From contig CAZDUO010000082.1 of the NCBI GenBank assembly GCA_964508655.1, forward strand, positions 1 to 16,622: DNA of 16,622 bases, in the 5' to 3' direction. The position numbers and the translations under genes are program-made. Position 1 is the first letter of the stretch. The number at the start of each line of letters is the position of its first letter. The stretch is from VBAS01 sp964508655. GTDB lineage: Bacteria > Bacteroidota > Bacteroidia > Chitinophagales > Chitinophagaceae. This document shows, in pieces, positions 13,888-16,622 of this stretch. The notes beneath the pieces are model-generated. The model was not told where the DNA came from. It ran no database searches and saw nothing but the letters and a program-made list of their open reading frames with translations.

Positions 13888-14054
13888 TATTCTTTTTCGT
13901 CGTTAATTGTTTTTAAATCTCTTATTTCAATCAATGCATATGACAAAAAAGCGCCGGCAGAAACAAGGGCCGGGGCCATTTCTCTTTCATAAATGCCGGT
14001 AAAGGCTGCAATAAATCCGGTTAACAGAATCAGGTATTTTACATAAACATACAT
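13887..14054 (-). CDS. 55-aa membrane protein between miaB and the sigma-54 activator
   Basis: 55 codons from the ATG at 14054. It has two hydrophobic segments, VKYLILLTGFIAAFTGIY (5-22) and MAPALVSAGAFLSYALIEI (26-44). The loop between them is short and charged (ERE, 23-25), and the tail is charged, RDLKTINDEKE. It starts 4 nt after the miaB stop, and its stop overlaps the activator's ATG by 1 nt (TAATG). This placement, along with a membrane-protein composition free of interruptions, supports a real gene that length filters would miss. Family not recognised. Being coupled to an activator lacking any sensor domain, it could in principle pass a membrane signal, but that is speculation. Confidence 0.75.
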   Translation of the reverse strand: MYVYVKYLILLTGFIAAFTGIYEREMAPALVSAGAFLSYALIEIRDLKTINDEKE

Positions 14055-14058
14055 AGCG

Positions 14059-15480
14059 TTACATATTTATTTCTCCAAGCAATGTAGCCTGTGTACAGTC
14101 ATTCACTTTCACTTTTACATAATCGCCTTTCTTAAAAGCAAACCCGTTTTTCGGAAACACAATCACCTTGTTCTGCGAATTTCTTCCCATCCAGTCCTTA
14201 TCGCTCCGCTTGCTGTTGCCTTCAATCAATACGGTAAAGGTTTTGCCAATATTTTTTTTATTGCTTTCCAGCGACAGCCGGTTTTGCAGCTCCACTATTT
14301 CCTGCAATCTTTTTTTCTTCACTTCACCAGGCACATCGTCTTTATACCTCCTTTCGGCCAGCGTACCGGGTCGCTCGCTGTAAAAAAACATATAGCTCAT
14401 GTCGTACCGGCAATGCTCCATGATATTCAAAGTTTCCTTATGGTCTTCTTCCGTTTCAGTACAAAAGCCGGCGATGATATCGGAAGATATGCCGCAGTCG
14501 GGTATGATTTCGCGGATGCGGTTCACTTTGGCCAAATACCATTCCCTGGTATATGTACGGTTCATCAGCTGCAGTATGCGAGTGCTGCCGCTCTGCACAG
14601 GCAGATGAATGTATTTGCAGATATTGTCATACCTGGCCATCGTGTACAGCACTTCATCGGTAATATCTTTCGGATGCGAAGTGGAGAACCTTACCCGCAG
14701 TGAAGGTGAAATCAATGCCACTCTTTCAAGCAGGCCGGCAAATGTTACAGCCTCATCCTTTGCTTCATCAAGATAATAATAGCTGTCTACATTCTGACCA
14801 AGCAGGGTCACTTCCCTGAAACCTTTTTCAAAAAGGTCGCTGCATTCTCTGATGATGGAATCTGCATCCCGGCTTCGTTCCCTGCCGCGGGTAAAGGGCA
14901 CCACGCAGAAACTGCACATGTTGTTGCAGCCACGCATGATGCTTACAAAAGCCGTCACACCATTACTGTCAAGACGCACAGGAGAAATATCCGCATAGGT
15001 TTCTTCGCGGCTGAGCAATACATTCACAGCTTTTTGTCCGCCTTCAGCTTCTACAATCAGTGCCGGCAAAGTGCGGTACGCATCGGGCCCCACCACAATA
15101 TCCACCAGCTTTTCTTCTTCCAGCAGTTTTGATTTCAACCGTTCTGCCATACAGCCCAGCATACCGATGAGCATCCCCGGCTTTGATTCTTTTACTTTCT
15201 TAAACTCAGTCAGCCGTTTTCTTACTGTCTGTTCCGCCTTTTCACGAATTGAACAGGTATTCAGCAGCACCAGGTCGGCGCCTTCATAATTGCAGGTGGC
15301 GCCGTATCCTTCCTTATTCAGGATAGAAGCAACAATCTCACTGTCAGAAAAATTCATCTGGCATCCATAGCTTTCGATATAGAATTGTTTCCTGTATACA
15401 TTTGGATCGTCAGCAAAGGGTGCAAAGGCTTCTCCCTGGCGGCTCTCATCCTGTACTTTATCGGTTATATAATCCAGCAT
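14059..15480 (-). CDS. miaB: tRNA-2-methylthio-N6-dimethylallyladenosine synthase MiaB
   Basis: 473 aa from the ATG at 15480; a TTG extension to 15519 is disfavoured. The N-terminal UPF0004 domain carries the three cysteines of one 4Fe-4S cluster: YGCQMN (Cys40), NTCSIR (Cys76) and LGCMAE (Cys110). The radical-SAM domain has RGCNNMCSFC (183-192) with Cys185, Cys189 and Cys192. A C-terminal TRAM domain (about 405-470) binds tRNA. The enzyme adds the methylthio group to i6A37 in tRNAs reading UNN codons. GCQMN, CSIRE and the CNNMCSFC spacing are typical of MiaB rather than RimO or MtaB. The promoter box TAATTTTG lies 22-29 nt upstream. It leads a six-gene envelope-linked operon ending at secG. 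Confidence 0.95.
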   Translation of the reverse strand: MLDYITDKVQDESRQGEAFAPFADDPNVYRKQFYIESYGCQMNFSDSEIVASILNKEGYGATCNYEGADLVLLNTCSIREKAEQTVRKRLTEFKKVKESKPGMLIGMLGCMAERLKSKLLEEEKLVDIVVGPDAYRTLPALIVEAEGGQKAVNVLLSREETYADISPVRLDSNGVTAFVSIMRGCNNMCSFCVVPFTRGRERSRDADSIIRECSDLFEKGFREVTLLGQNVDSYYYLDEAKDEAVTFAGLLERVALISPSLRVRFSTSHPKDITDEVLYTMARYDNICKYIHLPVQSGSTRILQLMNRTYTREWYLAKVNRIREIIPDCGISSDIIAGFCTETEEDHKETLNIMEHCRYDMSYMFFYSERPGTLAERRYKDDVPGEVKKKRLQEIVELQNRLSLESNKKNIGKTFTVLIEGNSKRSDKDWMGRNSQNKVIVFPKNGFAFKKGDYVKVKVNDCTQATLLGEINM

Positions 15481-15501
15481 CAGATATAAAAAGTTGGATT
15501 G

Positions 15502-15509
15502 CAAAATTA
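15502..15509 (-). promoter_or_regulatory. Bacteroidota -7 box for miaB operon
   Basis: The minus strand reads TAATTTTG (TAnnTTTG exact), continuing CA, 22-29 nt upstream of the miaB ATG. It implies a leader of roughly 15 nt. No convincing -33 element was seen. Confidence 0.45.
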
Positions 15510-15528
15510 AGCAATTCAATGGAGTTGG

Positions 15529-15541
15529 TGACAGTCTGTCA
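15529..15541. repeat. Perfect 6-1-6 palindrome in the miaB/outer-membrane receptor intergenic region
   Basis: TGACAG-T-CTGTCA is symmetric about 15535. It overlaps a second 5-1-5 palindrome, GTCTG-T-CAGAC (15534-15544). This resembles a dimer-binding operator placed just upstream of the miaB promoter, but no regulator can be named. Confidence 0.45.
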
Positions 15542-15557
15542 GACCAGATACTAAATA

Positions 15558-15582
15558 GTTTTTTGCCGTTGCCGCAAAAAAC
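15558..15582. repeat. 9-bp perfect inverted repeat upstream of the outer-membrane receptor gene
   Basis: GTTTTTTGC (15558-15566), a 7-nt spacer, then GCAAAAAAC (15574-15582). It could be an operator, or a weak hairpin; it is too AT-rich for a typical terminator and no transcript is known to end here. Confidence 0.45.
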
Positions 15583-15605
15583 AGGTTTTCAGTAGTTATG
15601 TCGTC

Positions 15606-15613
15606 TAATTTTG
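15606..15613 (+). promoter_or_regulatory. Candidate -7 box directly before the outer-membrane receptor gene
   Basis: TAATTTTG matches TAnnTTTG exactly and is followed by CA, the same 10-mer as in the divergent miaB promoter. It ends only 4 nt before the ATG at 15618, so transcription would start at or near the start codon (leaderless) if this box is used. Confidence 0.3.
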
Positions 15614-15617
15614 CATT

Positions 15618-16622
15618 ATGAGATTTATTTTAAGTCTGGCAATTTTTCTGTTTTTGGGGAAAATGGCTCTTACACAGGAAACTAAAAGGACGCAGGGCGG
15701 CATCATTGCCGGCAACCTTATCGATTCATTCACGCAAAAAGCTATTGTGGGAGCTTCTATAGAATTAACCCTTTTAACCACAAATAAAAAAACTACCCAG
15801 GTAAGCGATAAAAACGGTGAATTTATCTTCACCGAACTTCCGTTCGGTCTTTATCGCCTCACTGTAACATCTGTTGGGTTTACAATTTTAAAAATTGACA
15901 GCATGCATGTTCGGGCCGAACGTTTTGATTTCAATCTGCCCGATATCAGGCTTTCCACCAAAACAAAAGAACTGGAAACGGTGATTGTATATGCTGAAAA
16001 ACCACTGATACAATCCAAAGAAGGAAATATCACCTTCAATGCCGGCGAGTCGGCGCTGGCTGCGGGCAGCAATGCAAGTGAACTGCTCACCAACATACCG
16101 CTGGTGACCAAAGACCCGAATGGGAAAATTTTAGTTCGTGGTAAAGAGCCGAAAATCCTGATTGACGATAAACCGGTTGAACTGAACCTGCAGCAATTGC
16201 AGGATATGCTGGAATCGCTGCCGGGCAGCTCGATTGAAAAAATAGAAGTGATGACTAATCCGCCGCCCCAGTATGCCAATGAACAGGGCGGGGTGATAAA
16301 TATTGTAACCAGAAAAGGAAAAGTAGGAATGGGCGGCCGTATCAGCCTGTCGGCCGGCACAAGGGGAGAAGGCGGACTGAACGGTAACTTCAATTACCGC
16401 AAAAATAAATTTGCCATTAATGTGAATGCAGGTGCCGGCTTCAACCGGTTTGAAGGCTCAGGAAATTCAGAAAGAAAAAATTCTTATGCCGATTCGGTTA
16501 ATTATTTCAATACCCAAAACAATTACCTGAATAAAAATACACGGCTGCACCTGCGGGTGAATATGGACTATGACATCAGCAATAACCAGGGCCTGAATTT
16601 TGTCGCTCAGTATAACCAGAAT
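15618..16622 (+). CDS. Outer-membrane beta-barrel receptor-like protein (TonB-dependent receptor superfamily), C-terminus beyond window
   Basis: 335 codons, open at the window end. The signal peptide is MRFILSLAIFLFLGKMALTQ. A carboxypeptidase-regulatory-like domain follows (about 32-105), with VSDKNGEFIFTELPFGLYRL and VTSVGF. Next comes a plug domain (about 120-235) with ASELLTNIPLVTKDPNGKIL, RGKEPKILIDDKPVE, SSIEKIEVMTNPPPQYANE and GGVINIVTRKG. The barrel starts after about residue 240 with alternating strands (GRISLSAGTRGEG, NGNFNYRKNKFAINVNAGAG). This order is that of the Bacteroidota outer membrane beta-barrel family (OMP_b-brl_3), related to TonB-dependent receptors but often without SusD partners. 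About 450-500 residues are probably missing. The ligand cannot be inferred, and no substrate-binding partner gene is in view. The ATG at 15618 is the only start keeping the full signal peptide. Confidence 0.9.
   Translation, partial: MRFILSLAIFLFLGKMALTQETKRTQGGIIAGNLIDSFTQKAIVGASIELTLLTTNKKTTQVSDKNGEFIFTELPFGLYRLTVTSVGFTILKIDSMHVRAERFDFNLPDIRLSTKTKELETVIVYAEKPLIQSKEGNITFNAGESALAAGSNASELLTNIPLVTKDPNGKILVRGKEPKILIDDKPVELNLQQLQDMLESLPGSSIEKIEVMTNPPPQYANEQGGVINIVTRKGKVGMGGRISLSAGTRGEGGLNGNFNYRKNKFAINVNAGAGFNRFEGSGNSERKNSYADSVNYFNTQNNYLNKNTRLHLRVNMDYDISNNQGLNFVAQYNQN

Noticed and set aside
15851..16393. 180-codon minus-strand ORF inside the outer-membrane receptor gene
   Set aside because: The plus strand encodes a clear signal peptide, regulatory-like domain and plug domain in the same bases; the antisense frame has no recognisable content.
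1..16622. Search for CRISPR arrays, insertion sequences, integrases, toxin-antitoxin pairs or defence genes
   Set aside because: No regularly spaced repeats, transposase/integrase motifs or defence domains were visible on either strand.

Overview
The window reads as an ordinary chromosomal stretch of a Bacteroidota genome, most likely Chitinophagales/Chitinophagaceae (inference). Supporting features are a DUF4199 protein next to a GT2 glycosyltransferase and a dihydroorotase-like protein, and the order miaB - small membrane protein - sigma-54 activator - lptE - TPR-like protein - secG. Others are an OMP_b-brl_3-type outer-membrane protein, near absence of Shine-Dalgarno sequences, and several matches to the Bacteroidota -7 box TAnnTTTG. 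I saw no transposase, integrase, phage gene, CRISPR array, defence cluster or antibiotic-resistance gene. The ORFs touching both window edges are incomplete.

Layout. (1) 1-3721, minus strand: a tightly packed unit of dihydroorotase-like protein, DUF4199 membrane protein, GT2 glycosyltransferase and GT4 glycosyltransferase (cut by the window edge). The last three are joined by 1-nt stop/start overlaps. The dihydroorotase-like protein has lost nearly all catalytic metal ligands. (2) 3774-4018, minus: tRNA-Pro(GGG) and tRNA-Pro(CGG), with two hairpins between them and a terminator after the second. (3) 4162-6460: metX (plus) converging on metZ (minus), the acylation and sulfhydrylation steps of methionine synthesis, separated by an inverted array of degenerate 8-nt repeats. 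(4) 6561-7676, plus: trmH and a TlpA-like exported thioredoxin-fold protein. A 7-nt repeat spans the start codon of the latter. (5) 7670-10675, minus: a 69-aa two-helix membrane protein, then (upstream of a terminator) an exported redoxin, a YihY/BrkB membrane protein and MltG. (6) 10831-15480, minus: miaB, a 55-aa membrane peptide, a sigma-54 activator, LptE, a TPR-like protein and SecG, closed by a strong terminator. (7) 15481-15617: a divergent promoter region with inverted repeats. (8) 15618-end, plus: an outer-membrane beta-barrel receptor-like protein, continuing past the window.

Working together: much of the window serves the cell envelope. The glycosyltransferases probably act on lipid-linked sugars or surface glycans, MltG trims nascent peptidoglycan, LptE helps insert LPS, SecG supports protein export, and the last gene encodes an outer-membrane barrel. 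The rest is methionine synthesis, tRNA modification (TrmH, MiaB) and exported thiol-redox proteins. The most unusual items are the apparently inactive dihydroorotase homologue, the octamer repeat palindrome between metX and metZ, and the small membrane peptide coupled to a sigma-54 activator in an envelope operon. None of these amounts to a demonstrated new system.

Non-coding stretch above 300 nt: only 3722-4161, which holds the two tRNAs, their hairpins/terminators and the AT-rich leader of metX (4019-4161). I found no convincing promoter in that leader.
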